Of a DNA stretch of 64,000 nt, positions 9,130 to 18,021 are shown one piece after another. The position numbers were made by a program, and so were the translations under genes. Below the pieces are notes generated by a model. The model was not told the origin of the DNA. It searched no databases and was given only the letters and a program-made list of their open reading frames with translations. Source of the DNA: Paenalcaligenes faecalis (GTDB lineage Bacteria > Pseudomonadota > Gammaproteobacteria > Burkholderiales > Burkholderiaceae_B); the NCBI RefSeq assembly GCF_027557445.1, contig NZ_CP106841.1:1350001-1414000 (forward strand). Reading direction: 5' to 3'. How positions within the stretch are numbered: the first letter of the stretch is position 1; each line of letters opens with the position of its first letter.

Positions 9130-10379
9130 AAATAGCGGCCAATAAAGTGAATAACTAAACCAACGGCACCCCCTACAACGGTGCCGTTAATGCGAATATA
9201 TTGCAAGTCTTTACCAATGGCATGCTCTAGCTGGTAAACCAACTCGTTGTCCTCCCACGCATTCACGCGGTCGGTAATATATCTTGCTATGCGTACACGA
9301 TAGGTTTCTATCAAACGTGGGGCAATTTGTTTTAACTTCTCATCTAATAAGTGCTGCATGCCTGCATCTTTTAAAATGTGCTGTGCCATTTGACGCACGG
9401 CTTGCGTCATTTTTTTACGTAATAGAGAATGATTGGCATGCAAATCCTGCTCTAGCCAATCCACCAACTGGCCCCATAGCCCTTGCACATAGTCTTTTAA
9501 CTCTGGATTTTCCAGAATTTGCTGTTGAATATCCGCCATTTTTGCAGTAAATGCTGGGTCCCTTTGTAGCCGTGTAATCATCGTCTGAACATAAGCATGA
9601 AAGCGATAACGTAACTCATGATGGGGATCATCTGCGATGGCGGCTACCTCCTTAGCAATCATACTGACAATTTTTTCTGTACCCCAATCCCCTAAATAAT
9701 GACTTAGTTTTTTAATATGTACGGTACGTTTGAGCTCTAATGCGATTTTTTCAGCAATAACAGCTTGTACCTCAGGCGTTTGCACAAGATGGCTAATTTT
9801 TTGTAAAACCACATTTAACAGCTCTTGATGGCGTTGATCCTGCGTCAATAGCTGCAACACTTGGCCACCGAATTGGGCCATATTTATTTTTTTCAGCTGA
9901 TCAAGTGTGGTTTGTTGAATAAACTGCTGAGCGCGCACATCGCGTAACGCCGTTAAACTATGCTGCGCCACTATGGTTGTATAGCTAGCGATTAACTCAG
10001 CATTTTTCCTGCGGGCCAACCAGCGCATAACCTGACGAGGCAATTGCATTTGATCTATTTTTTGCATGACCTGATCGGTAGACAAAAAATGCTCGCAAAT
10101 AAAATCGCCTAAATTATCAGCAATACGCGCTTTACTGCGTGGAATAATAGCGGTGTGAGGAAAAGGCAGCCCCAGCGGATGCCTAAACAGCGCAGTCACC
10201 GCAAACCAATCTGCCAACGCCCCCACCATTGCGGCCTCTGCAAATGCAATCAGATAGCCCCAATATACCTCACCATCGTTCAACCACTTTGCCACCACAA
10301 ACAACACAAAAGCCGCCACCAACAAAGAGGTGGCTAAGTATTTGCTTTTTGCTAATGCCGTCTGTGGCCAACCCCGCAC
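9126..10379 (-). CDS. DUF445 family membrane protein (YjiN-like)
   Basis: DUF445 protein, 417 aa. Two helices lie near the N-terminus (about 14-29 and 37-57, with the family-typical YLIAFAEAAMVGALADWFAVTALF), then HPLGLPFPHTAIIPR. A long helical cytoplasmic region follows, and a C-terminal hydrophobic anchor (GTVVGGAVGLVIHFIGRYF) ends the chain. The start is GTG at 10379, directly after the stop of the small DUF2158 gene (TAATGTG arrangement; the overlapping ATG is out of frame). Function is unknown. Confidence 0.88.
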   Translation of the reverse strand: MRGWPQTALAKSKYLATSLLVAAFVLFVVAKWLNDGEVYWGYLIAFAEAAMVGALADWFAVTALFRHPLGLPFPHTAIIPRSKARIADNLGDFICEHFLSTDQVMQKIDQMQLPRQVMRWLARRKNAELIASYTTIVAQHSLTALRDVRAQQFIQQTTLDQLKKINMAQFGGQVLQLLTQDQRHQELLNVVLQKISHLVQTPEVQAVIAEKIALELKRTVHIKKLSHYLGDWGTEKIVSMIAKEVAAIADDPHHELRYRFHAYVQTMITRLQRDPAFTAKMADIQQQILENPELKDYVQGLWGQLVDWLEQDLHANHSLLRKKMTQAVRQMAQHILKDAGMQHLLDEKLKQIAPRLIETYRVRIARYITDRVNAWEDNELVYQLEHAIGKDLQYIRINGTVVGGAVGLVIHFIGRYF

Positions 10380-10380
10380 A

Positions 10381-10542
10381 TTACACCTCTTGTAGCGCTT
10401 TAGAATGAATAAAAGCGGTTTTTAAATTACCCTCGCAATCAAACCAGGCACACTCTACCCGACCATGCGTTAAGCCAAGCTGAGTCACTGTCATCGAAGG
10501 ACCACCACTTTTTAGCTTTACCACATCACCTATTTGAAACAT
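10381..10542 (-). CDS. Small DUF2158 protein (YodC-like)
   Basis: 53-aa cytoplasmic protein beginning MFQIGDVVKLKSGGPSMTV, the DUF2158 (YodC) signature, with CAWFDCEGN in the second half. Length fits the family (50-70 aa). Its stop is one base from the DUF445 GTG start, so the two are probably one transcript. Function is unknown; the fold is a small beta-barrel. Confidence 0.85.
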   Translation of the reverse strand: MFQIGDVVKLKSGGPSMTVTQLGLTHGRVECAWFDCEGNLKTAFIHSKALQEV

Positions 10543-10643
10543 TTTTTATTTTCCTATATAATTGCGCTTTAATTACAGCGTGGCAACTATGCCAAGTGTT
10601 GATTTTAAAGCAAATGCCGACAAAAAGTACCTTTTACCTGCAT

Positions 10644-10673
10644 TTGACAAAATTTAATTCAACATGCTATAGT
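10644..10673 (+). promoter_or_regulatory. Promoter of tRNA-Pro
   Basis: TTGACA (10644-10649), 18-base spacer, TATAGT (10668-10673), ending 9 bases before the tRNA. Confidence 0.75.
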
Positions 10674-10680
10674 TACATCT

Positions 10681-10759
<79 letters not shown>

Positions 10760-10777
10760 AGAATACCTCAAAAAATC

Positions 10778-10817
10778 AAGCACTTAGAGCTTTTATGCTT
10801 TAAGTGCTTTTTTGTTT
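10778..10817 (+). terminator. Terminator after tRNA-Pro
   Basis: Stem AAGCACTTA/TAAGTGCTT with an internal loop, followed by a T-run. Confidence 0.75.
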
Positions 10818-10823
10818 CTTGGG

Positions 10824-10865
10824 TTTAGTGGACCATTTAGTGGACCACTTGAATTTGGTGGACCA
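10824..10865. repeat. Three 12-bp direct repeats (TTTRGTGGACCA)
   Basis: TTTAGTGGACCA occurs at 10824-10835 and again directly abutting at 10836-10847. TTTGGTGGACCA follows at 10854-10865. They lie 65 bp inside the island from the tRNA-Pro end. Their position beside an attachment site suggests integrase arm-type sites, although no integrase gene remains. Confidence 0.7.
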
Positions 10866-10971
10866 AATTTGAAGGTAGAAGCGAGCCATGCTCGCTTGGT
10901 AATCCCCCCGACTTAAGTCGAAGCGAAAGTCCTTTTCATTGCCACAGCAGATGGATACGATAGGACTCATA

Positions 10972-11006
10972 AATAGCGGGAACGAATTTATGCGTCTCCC
11001 GCTATT
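10972..11006. repeat. Perfect 10-bp inverted repeat, possible terminator of the DUF262 operon
   Basis: Arms AATAGCGGGA and TCCCGCTATT with a 15-base loop, about 120 bp downstream of the last DUF262 stop. There is no strong T-run on the minus strand, so termination is only a guess. The rest of 10866-11126 is AT-rich with no gene seen. Confidence 0.5.
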
Positions 11007-11126
11007 ATTATTTCCTCTTACTCTCTCCTCTTTTTAAATTTTTCATCTTATTAAAAAAATATTTAACTTCATTTTTTTATATGTAATTAGCGCCAACAAC
11101 AATCCTAGCCCTGGCTAACTAATTAA

Positions 11127-13622
11127 TCACAGTAACTCAACTAGTTTCTTACAAAGTAATATTATTTTCTCTAATGCCTCATGTGGATCCTCGCAAAAAC
11201 ACACATAATCCTCTAAGGTAATTTTCCAGTCATCACTATTGATCCTTTCATTTAGCTCGATGCATTGCTCAAAGCCACAGGCTATTAAGCAATCAATTAA
11301 CTCGCTAGGATAAGGCGCTAGTTGATCTTCCTCATCACGACTAAAATACAGCGCATATTGAGATTTTTCATAAAAAGCATGGAATTTATAGTCCTGACCA
11401 TCTAACGAAAAATCATCCATCCATAAAGCAGGTAAAGTATAAGTGTCTCGAACACTCCAATATACCCTGTCCCCAAAAGCTGCTATTTGCTCATCAGTCA
11501 GTTCTTTATCTAAAAATCGAGTATATAGCTCACTTTGATAATGATTACGCTGAGACTCGTGCAACAGTATAATTTCGTCATCCGTCTTAACAATAAACCC
11601 TTGCTTGCACACTTCAAATAAGGCGGGTTGCTTGATCAATAAAGACTGCCAACTAGTCGGCTGGTTAACTACGGCCTCGGAACACATCATTTCCAAGCTG
11701 TTTTGCAGATCATCCATATTGAATTTAGGGTCGTCAAAGACAGCCTTAACATAGCTTTGTCGTTCGCCCCAGCTATCTTTCTGCATAGGCAAACGCAATA
11801 ATCGACGCCAAGAATGATCTCGATCCACGTTGCTTTTAGTCGTTCTAGCACTAAGTAAATTACGTCTATTGGCGCTAGCCGTTGTTAAGTAATCGCCTTT
11901 AGACAGTACGGCACGCTCCCACGCGTAATTCAAATTGGCAGAACTTTGAGCTATTTTATCGAATACTGCGGCTCCGCTCGCAGCATAGTCATTAAAACGC
12001 GCTAAATAAGTTGCGTCATCAGACCAGTTCACATGCTTATGCTCCTGAAAGTAAGCCACAACCTCACTGAAAGCTAAAGCATAGCCAATTTGTCCTGTAA
12101 AAAATGGGCTTGCCTCGGCCTTAAGAATAGCCGCTTTCCACTCGGGAGATTTTTTCAATAGATGCGCTTTTATTCTTTCCTCAAGCACTTGAGCCTGAAG
12201 AAAATAGCGCACAGGAACCTGATTAATTAATAAATCAAGTATGTTGCCTTGCATATTGGCTAACTGGTCAATCGATTGCAGCGCTTGAGGGTAGTCTTCA
12301 ATGATCGTGTTTTCAGTTAAATTAAATACAACACGCATCCAATCCAATAGATCAGTACCCGACTTCCCATTTTCCAAGGCAGCATAAAAAGCATGGAACT
12401 GTAATTTATCGGTAAACGATGAACTATTCGCTAATATCTTTTTAAAAATTTCTTCTTCTGGGTAATAAGTATTGCTGTCAAGGTACGTTTGAATACCGCT
12501 ATTTCCTTTCTCTGATCCAAATAACAAATCAAATCGTTTGATTAAACTGACAATTAGATCTTGGGAGATATACCCTTCTTCATCGTATCTCAAGAAAGAC
12601 AAATGCCTTAGATTTCCTTGGTTATCAAAAAAAGACCGATAACTAGCAGCTGATGCTTTTCTATTATGGATCAACGAAAAATTAGCAATATGAAAAGCAA
12701 TAAAGCTCATCATTTTATCGTCAAATGCCCCCTCCTTGGGGGCTGCATTATGATAAAACCAAAATAAATCAGTCCAATCAGTATCTATTTTATGAATAAA
12801 ATAATCATACCCAGACACAGGCGTATTTTTAAATACTAAGTAATATGCATTCCACCCACCTGAAAAGGACTTTATCTTTTTTTCAAGTTGAGCCTTAAAA
12901 TTTTCAAACTCAGTTAACGGCTTACCTCTTGCATTCATTTTTATATACAAGTCATCCGTCAACTTAAATTTGTCCAAATTTAAAAATAAAAATGTAATAA
13001 CGGGATTACTATCATCCGTTAATTTTTCAAAAAAATCAGCTCGACCTGAAAACTGCTTATGAATCGCATCTAGCATAACCAACATAGACTGAATAGTAGG
13101 GTCATTTTCCCATGACGCATAAAACCAGCCTCTATCGCGGATCGTACTACTTAGACTAGGAATCGCTTCTTTAAGTAATAAAGCATGTAAATCAATATCA
13201 TTATTGAGCAATGCGCTACAAAACTCCCTAGAACTACTCCGTGTTTCATAGGCAAAAAGAGATGTGCCATTATAGCCAAGCACAGAACGCAACGACTCCT
13301 CTTCGCCAGCTAGCTGTGCCAAATACCAATGCAATAAGAATAAAGTAGTTAGCCGCTGCTGCCCATCAAGCGGAATAAAGCAATCACGCCCATTCGCACC
13401 ATTTTTCATAACCCTACCATAGACAAAATCCAAATCTCGTAGCGTTCTACCTTCATCTAAATAGCCATATAGCGCTTGTAAAAACCCCATGCGGATCTCT
13501 TCGGTATTACGTCGTCCCTGAGCATAATCCCTTTGAATTAAAGGAATCTCAATTCGCATATTTTTTTGCTTAAACAGCTGATAAAAACTTAAACGCTCAC
13601 CCGAATTCACTGCTTTAGTCAT
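11127..13622 (-). CDS. DUF262 (GmrS-like, ParB-fold) large protein, partner B
   Basis: 831-aa protein of the DUF262 family, whose ParB/Srx-like fold forms the NTP-binding/nuclease half of GmrSD type IV restriction enzymes. Visible motifs are IPLIQRDYAQGR (26-37), DGQQRLTTL (86-94) and MNARGKPLTEFENFKAQLE (229-247), the DUF262 hallmarks. No clear DUF1524 HNH motif is seen in the C-terminal half, and about 500 residues after the DUF262 core are unassigned. The start overlaps the stop of the preceding DUF262-DUF1524 gene by 8 bp (ATGACTAA), so the two are co-translated. It may be a regulatory or recognition partner of the other protein. A defence role is inferred from family and island context. 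Confidence 0.85.
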   Translation of the reverse strand: MTKAVNSGERLSFYQLFKQKNMRIEIPLIQRDYAQGRRNTEEIRMGFLQALYGYLDEGRTLRDLDFVYGRVMKNGANGRDCFIPLDGQQRLTTLFLLHWYLAQLAGEEESLRSVLGYNGTSLFAYETRSSSREFCSALLNNDIDLHALLLKEAIPSLSSTIRDRGWFYASWENDPTIQSMLVMLDAIHKQFSGRADFFEKLTDDSNPVITFLFLNLDKFKLTDDLYIKMNARGKPLTEFENFKAQLEKKIKSFSGGWNAYYLVFKNTPVSGYDYFIHKIDTDWTDLFWFYHNAAPKEGAFDDKMMSFIAFHIANFSLIHNRKASAASYRSFFDNQGNLRHLSFLRYDEEGYISQDLIVSLIKRFDLLFGSEKGNSGIQTYLDSNTYYPEEEIFKKILANSSSFTDKLQFHAFYAALENGKSGTDLLDWMRVVFNLTENTIIEDYPQALQSIDQLANMQGNILDLLINQVPVRYFLQAQVLEERIKAHLLKKSPEWKAAILKAEASPFFTGQIGYALAFSEVVAYFQEHKHVNWSDDATYLARFNDYAASGAAVFDKIAQSSANLNYAWERAVLSKGDYLTTASANRRNLLSARTTKSNVDRDHSWRRLLRLPMQKDSWGERQSYVKAVFDDPKFNMDDLQNSLEMMCSEAVVNQPTSWQSLLIKQPALFEVCKQGFIVKTDDEIILLHESQRNHYQSELYTRFLDKELTDEQIAAFGDRVYWSVRDTYTLPALWMDDFSLDGQDYKFHAFYEKSQYALYFSRDEEDQLAPYPSELIDCLIACGFEQCIELNERINSDDWKITLEDYVCFCEDPHEALEKIILLCKKLVELL

Positions 13623-15369
13623 TGTTTACTCCTTTTTTGGGTAAATAATCCTTTAACGTGCTAGCAATGGCTTGCTGATAACCCAACGCATCGTCCTCTG
13701 TCCAATACAGCAAATCGGTTGCTTTTTGGCTGTAGTATTTTAAAAATACATTTTTAGTACAAATCGGCATAAAGACACCTTTTTTATCATTCTCAATGAT
13801 TCGGGCTCGCTTCACTGGAAACAACGCATTTTTATAACTACGATTGGTCGATGAATCCAACAAAGTGAGATTGCCAATCGAGCTCCCCCACGGTACATTC
13901 TCTTGCTGAAAATGCTGTATTATTTTTTCATATAAAGCAGTGAATTCTTCATTACTAAATTTTTTATCTAACAATTCAGAAATTAAAGCGATATAGGCTT
14001 TTTCTTCTTTTATTTTGCTGCCATTGAAATAGTCAAATAGGTTTTCTAACCACAGTTTTCTATCTGACTCCTTATTGATGGCATCATCTGTCTGCGATCG
14101 AATATGCTCAATATCCCATTTTTCTTGTTTATAACGATCGAAGGGAAACCGCATATCTGCATCTTTGGTAGACAACAACGTCTGAATATTGAACATCAAC
14201 AATAATTTATTGATATTGCCGTCACCATACTCGATGCTATCTAAATGACATTTCTCTAGTTCTTTTTTAATTTTCTGCTTTAATGAGTCTTTGAACTTTG
14301 TTTTAGTTGAGCCCTCTTGCTCTGAAAGCGCTTTCAAAGCACTCACTTTTTCATTGCAAGAAATTAAAAATCCAATCAAATGATACAGTTCTCGGTTTTG
14401 GTACCACTCCTCAAAGGTTAGAAAATAGCGTTTTACCTCTCCCCACAGCTGCTCTACGTCCACGCTACCTTTTTTAAAGTCCTCGTGAAATTGATGGAAG
14501 GTAAAAAATGCCTCGTCATCATCAGCTTTGCCTTTCATCAGATCAAAAATATACTCAATCCTAGTAGCATAATTTTTATTCGAATTATGGATAAAGTACC
14601 AAAACGAGTCATCTTGCAAGCGATTTTCAATCCCATCCCATTCTGTCGCAATCTGTAACTGCTTTAAGTCCACCTGATTTGATTGAGGATGGTAATTTCG
14701 TAAAAATAAAGCGCGTACTAGCTCGGCATTCGTTAATGGTATTTTTCCAATGTTGATACGAGAAAATACATCAATCGCATAATCGCTATCCGTACATTCG
14801 TCGCTTAAATCGTACCAAATCACCCTAACGGAATTACCAGCATCAGGCTTGGCTAACAGCACATTTAAAAGCGTATTGTGATCGTTATAATCTTTGTCAG
14901 AAAACCACTCTTTAATCGCCTCGTATGCTTTTTTCATATGAAAAAAATCAATATCTGTAGTGCCTGATGCCTTATGAATCTGATCTAAACTCCTTGCTGA
15001 TTGCATACGCGTTTCATAACTCAGGCTATAAATTGATTTTTTATATGCGTCTTGTAATGAGCGTCGTAAATGCTCTTTCTCTATATAGTGCAGTATCAAA
15101 AACAACGTGGTCAGCCGCTGCTGACCATCCACCACCTGCCACCCCTTTGGGTCCTGCACGACAACAATAGGCTGTAAACAATAAAAAGAAGCCCCGTCAT
15201 CGTTACTAGCACGACTAAAATCCCAAATATCGTCCAATAATTCCTTTACCTGAATTTCCCCCCAACGATAACCTCGCTGATACGCTGGAATATAGAAGTT
15301 CTCTCCTAATAGCTCATAGATATTTTTAAGGCAGAGCTTGTGCTTGTCTAATAGTTGCATATTGTTCAT
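13615..15369 (-). CDS. DUF262-DUF1524 protein (GmrSD/type IV restriction-like), partner A
   Basis: 584-aa protein with the two domains of GmrSD-type enzymes, which cut modified DNA. The N-terminal DUF262 contains IPAYQRGYRW (27-36), DGQQRLTTL (81-89) and FSRINIGKIPLTNAELV (202-218). The C-terminal DUF1524 HNH-like nuclease has DIEHI (419-423), then GNLTLLD (499-505), N509 and YKN (512-514), which fit the His-Asn metal-site pattern. It is the first gene of a two-gene operon with the 831-aa DUF262 gene. Both are AT-rich and lie inside the tRNA-Pro island. Phage defence against modified or otherwise marked DNA is the likely role; the target is unknown. Confidence 0.88.
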   Translation of the reverse strand: MNNMQLLDKHKLCLKNIYELLGENFYIPAYQRGYRWGEIQVKELLDDIWDFSRASNDDGASFYCLQPIVVVQDPKGWQVVDGQQRLTTLFLILHYIEKEHLRRSLQDAYKKSIYSLSYETRMQSARSLDQIHKASGTTDIDFFHMKKAYEAIKEWFSDKDYNDHNTLLNVLLAKPDAGNSVRVIWYDLSDECTDSDYAIDVFSRINIGKIPLTNAELVRALFLRNYHPQSNQVDLKQLQIATEWDGIENRLQDDSFWYFIHNSNKNYATRIEYIFDLMKGKADDDEAFFTFHQFHEDFKKGSVDVEQLWGEVKRYFLTFEEWYQNRELYHLIGFLISCNEKVSALKALSEQEGSTKTKFKDSLKQKIKKELEKCHLDSIEYGDGNINKLLLMFNIQTLLSTKDADMRFPFDRYKQEKWDIEHIRSQTDDAINKESDRKLWLENLFDYFNGSKIKEEKAYIALISELLDKKFSNEEFTALYEKIIQHFQQENVPWGSSIGNLTLLDSSTNRSYKNALFPVKRARIIENDKKGVFMPICTKNVFLKYYSQKATDLLYWTEDDALGYQQAIASTLKDYLPKKGVNND

Positions 15370-15471
15370 TGTTTTGTTTTAAAAAATGTATTTCCATCAA
15401 AGTTTTTATTAATTGTAACCAAAAAACTCCCCCACTTTTCTCATCACCTCTTCCACCTGTCCACTCCCCCA

Positions 15472-16319
15472 TTACTGACACAGTTCTAAACTAGAGTTTT
15501 CCAGTTGTTGTCGGTATACCGACGGGGGAATATCACCTAAACTTTCGTGCGTGCGCTCCTCGTTGTAATCCAATCGCCAGAACCACGCCATATCTCGTAC
15601 CTGATGCAATGACTCAAACAAGTACGCATTTAAAAACTCTCGCCGAAAAGTGCCATTAAAACGTTCAATAAAAGCATTTTGCTGGGGCTTACCCGGTGGA
15701 ATATACTGTATTTTTACTTCATTTTTCTCACACCAATCCATTAGCTTGACTGAAATAAACTCAGGGCCGCGTTATCAAGACGAATCTGCTGGGGTAGCCC
15801 ACGTTCTGCCTTTAACTGCTCTAAGATACGGATGACGCGGTCGGCGGATAACGAGCTGTCCACTTCAATCGCCAAGCACTCTCGCGTGCCTTCATCCAAT
15901 ACGTTTAACGTGCGGTAACGTTTACCGCAGTAAAGGGTATCGTGCATAAAATCCAGTGCCCATTGGTGATTTGGTTTATTCTCCACTACTAAGGGTTGGG
16001 GCGTGCGTTTGGGTAAAACGTGCTTGATGCGGCGCCTTAAATTAAGCCCTAAACGGCAATAAACACGATACACCCGTTTATGATTAAATCCATACTTCTG
16101 AAAACGCAATCGACCAAAACACGTCCAGAAACCAGCTTGAGGTGATTTTTTTAATACGTCATTAATCGCATTAATGACAGCAGCATCCGCTATGCGCCAG
16201 TCTTTTTCTGGGCGATAATAACCAGAACGACTTAGTCCCGTTGCCAAACAGGCTCGCACCACACTGACACCGCGAGCAACAAGGCCTTGGGCACACGCTT
16301 TTTTCTCTGTTGTCACCAA
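15472..16319 (-). pseudogene. IS3-family transposase orfB, frameshifted
   Basis: Integrase-core (DDE) transposase split into two frames. The upstream part (15741-16319) has an HTH_21 region and the first catalytic Asp in HQWALDFMHDTL, and runs to IRLDN. The frame then shifts and the following residues stop at 15741. The downstream part (15472-15741) resumes at MDWCEKNE and holds the catalytic Glu in [16 protein letters not shown]. Reading AAC-GC-GGC-CCT-GAG shows a likely 2-base insertion near 15770, exactly where DNGPEF around the second Asp should be. Unless this is a sequencing error, no active transposase is made. Confidence 0.85.
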
Positions 16320-16585
16320 CCCTTTTTTGCAAATAAATCCTTCATCGCTTGATTCTCTAAGCTGACATCGGCAAACAGGCGTTTGAGCTTGGCATTTTCT
16401 TCCTCTAACTCACGCATTCGCTTCATCTCAGACGCTTCCATGCCACCGTATTTCGATTTCCAGTTGTAGTACGTGGCGCTACTAATACCATGCTGGCGGC
16501 AAACATCGCTCACCTTCATGCCCGCATCCGCTTCTTTTAACACCGCAATAATTTGCGATTCAGTAAATCGTGATTTCTTCATCAT
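16313..16585 (-). CDS. IS3-family transposase OrfA
   Basis: 90-aa HTH protein (HTH_8/IS3 orfA). It has a FTESQIIAVLKEADAGMKVSDVCRQHGIS-type helix-turn-helix at about 6-36, then a leucine-zipper-like coil (MRELEEENAKLKRLF). It overlaps orfB by 7 bp, as needed for the -1 frameshift that makes OrfAB in IS3 elements. It appears intact. Confidence 0.9.
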   Translation of the reverse strand: MMKKSRFTESQIIAVLKEADAGMKVSDVCRQHGISSATYYNWKSKYGGMEASEMKRMRELEEENAKLKRLFADVSLENQAMKDLFAKKGW

Positions 16586-16658
16586 CGTCTCCTACGTAAC
16601 GTATCGCAGAAAACTCCAATTATGACTGTCTCAGTTTAGGGGAAGTGGACATAACCTA

Positions 16659-17039
16659 TTAGTCAAAGTCAAACATTTTCGCAAGTAAATCTTTATCTGT
16701 TGTGTAGTGGTCATCAGTTTTCCAGATAATCTTATCTGACACTAAGTTAAAAGCTTGGCAAATCTTATTTTTTGTCGCTTCGTTTATTAAAGTTTTATCA
16801 AGATATACCAAGCTAGAAAAACTCGTAGTGTTGTAGAGCACCCGGCCCCTTGGAAAATCAAAATATTCATGTTGATATAACTTGATACCCCTAGGCTTTA
16901 TGGCGGCATCCTCCCAGACTTGCCAGTGCTCAAAATCTGTATCAAGTATGTGATTAATGCTGCTATAGGCCAGATTAACGTCTTGGCAAACAGCGTAAAC
17001 CTGGTTTTCTATAAACCAGAAAATACCAATTTTAATCAT
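16659..17039 (-). CDS. Orphan 126-aa hypothetical protein
   Basis: Not recognised. The start at 17039 (MIKIGIFWFIENQVYAV) follows a purine-rich GAGGGGGG ribosome site; an in-frame ATG 18 bp upstream lies before that site. No signal peptide or membrane helix is seen. The chain is aromatic-rich (FEHWQVWED, LYQHEYFDFPRGRVLYN). It is wedged between the IS3 element and an IS1182-like remnant. Size and setting resemble small immunity proteins or orphan cargo genes, but that is only an impression. Confidence 0.55.
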   Translation of the reverse strand: MIKIGIFWFIENQVYAVCQDVNLAYSSINHILDTDFEHWQVWEDAAIKPRGIKLYQHEYFDFPRGRVLYNTTSFSSLVYLDKTLINEATKNKICQAFNLVSDKIIWKTDDHYTTDKDLLAKMFDFD

Positions 17040-17059
17040 TGGGTAATCCCCCCTCAAAT

Positions 17060-17520
17060 TGAAGTGACACCCTCAGTTCGAACCCGCGAACACCGCGTCT
17101 ACGGCACCTCATCCTGTGCGGGTTGTCAGTTAAGAGTCCGCTGCACCCAAGCCGTTAAAGGCAGGAAAATTAAGCGTTACCCCGAGGACGAAATGCGTGA
17201 CGCGCTGCGTCAGATTATGGAACACCCCAAAGCACAGCGTGTATTCCGTCAGCGCAAGGCGATGGTCGAACCCGTATTTGCTCATCTGCGATGCCAGCAA
17301 AAACTTGAACGCTTCCGGCGCCGCGGCCTAGCGGCAGTGCGACGAGAGTTTGCACTGCACGGCACTAGCATACAACCTATCTCGTGCCGTGAGGCGATTG
17401 AACGCCCTGTTGATCGTCTTATTTAACCTTCTTGGGCACATCTATCCGGTTCAGAACGTACTCCACCGTGTAACAGCCTGTAGTGCTTGGAAAGAACGGA
17501 TGCTCGGGGTGGCCTTTTGA
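17060..17520 (+). pseudogene. IS1182-like transposase, C-terminal remnant with frameshift
   Basis: C-terminal third of an IS1182/IS4-type DDE transposase: a zinc-finger-like SSCAGCQLRVRCT, then RQRKAMVEPVFAHLR, the conserved region around the last catalytic Glu. A one-base insertion near 17370 (ACT-A-GCATAC) breaks the frame. The true continuation YNLSRAVRRLNALLIVLFNLLGH is in the next frame and ends at TGA 17518-17520. The N-terminal two thirds are missing. Base composition is richer in G+C than the neighbours, suggesting a different source. Confidence 0.75.
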
Positions 17521-17593
17521 TAAACACTCTCCTCCCAGCCTGAAATTGTTTTGCAACACCCTCTGAAGGAAGAGGTTTTCGACGTAATCTGAT

Positions 17594-17617
17594 AAAAAAA
17601 CCGCCTATAGGGCGGTT
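17594..17617 (-). terminator. Minus-strand terminator-like hairpin, orphan
   Basis: AACCGCC/GGCGGTT stem with a T-run on the minus strand (A-run on the plus). No minus-strand gene precedes it closely. The remainder of 17521-17801 shows no gene. Confidence 0.55.
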
Positions 17618-17801
17618 AGTGAATAAATAGTTCTGGCTGTAACTCAGCCCACAGGCGATGCACCTGTGATTACGCTAATTAGAAGGCAATAAAGACCGTG
17701 CCACTTTTGTGACACACACTAAGAAAAACTAAAGCAAATCAAAGCACTGGCAAGTTACCCAAACCACGCAAACCCTTTATTTACAAGACTCTTACTTTGA
17801 C

Positions 17802-17854
17802 TGGCGCACATGGGGTGCAAGGGGTAGAGTGTTCTAATCACTCCATCCCGACCA
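17802..17854 (+). pseudogene. Decayed tRNA-Pro 3' half (attR-like)
   Basis: Matches the 3' two thirds of the tRNA-Pro at 10683. The copy has a 4-base deletion in the anticodon stem and three substitutions, including TTCGAAT to TTCTAAT in the T loop. It ends CCCGACCA as the intact gene does. It marks the right end of the island. Confidence 0.85.
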
Positions 17855-17872
17855 AAAACACCCTAACAAATG

Positions 17873-17909
17873 AAGGACTTACAGTATAAAATCTGCAAGT
17901 CCTTTTTTG
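17873..17909 (+). terminator. Terminator behind the tRNA-Pro remnant
   Basis: AAGGACTT/AAGTCCTT stem and T-run. Its spacing to the tRNA copy is like that of the terminator behind the intact tRNA. Confidence 0.7.
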
Positions 17910-18021
17910 TTTTTATTTTCCTTGCGGGAGTTTTGCGAGCCTGTAGATATGACAATTTAACCCAAGTAGTTAAAATAAATAGTGTTATTGCCTTTATAAC
18001 TATTACTCACTTAATTAAAAA

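Larger units (their letters stand above)
15458..16651 (-). mobile_element. IS3-family insertion sequence, about 1.19 kb
   Basis: Terminal inverted repeats begin TGTCCACT at both ends (15458 inward, and 16651 inward on the other strand), with 22 of 27 bases matching by eye. Inside are orfA and orfB on the minus strand in the usual IS3 arrangement. I see no matching 3-5 bp target duplication at the flanks (ACC left, TAA right). orfB is frameshifted, so the copy is probably inactive. Confidence 0.85.

Noticed and set aside
16920-17060. N-terminal part of the long plus-strand frame running into the IS1182 remnant
   Set aside because: This part is antisense to the 126-aa gene and unrelated to transposases; only the sequence after about 17060 is transposase-derived.
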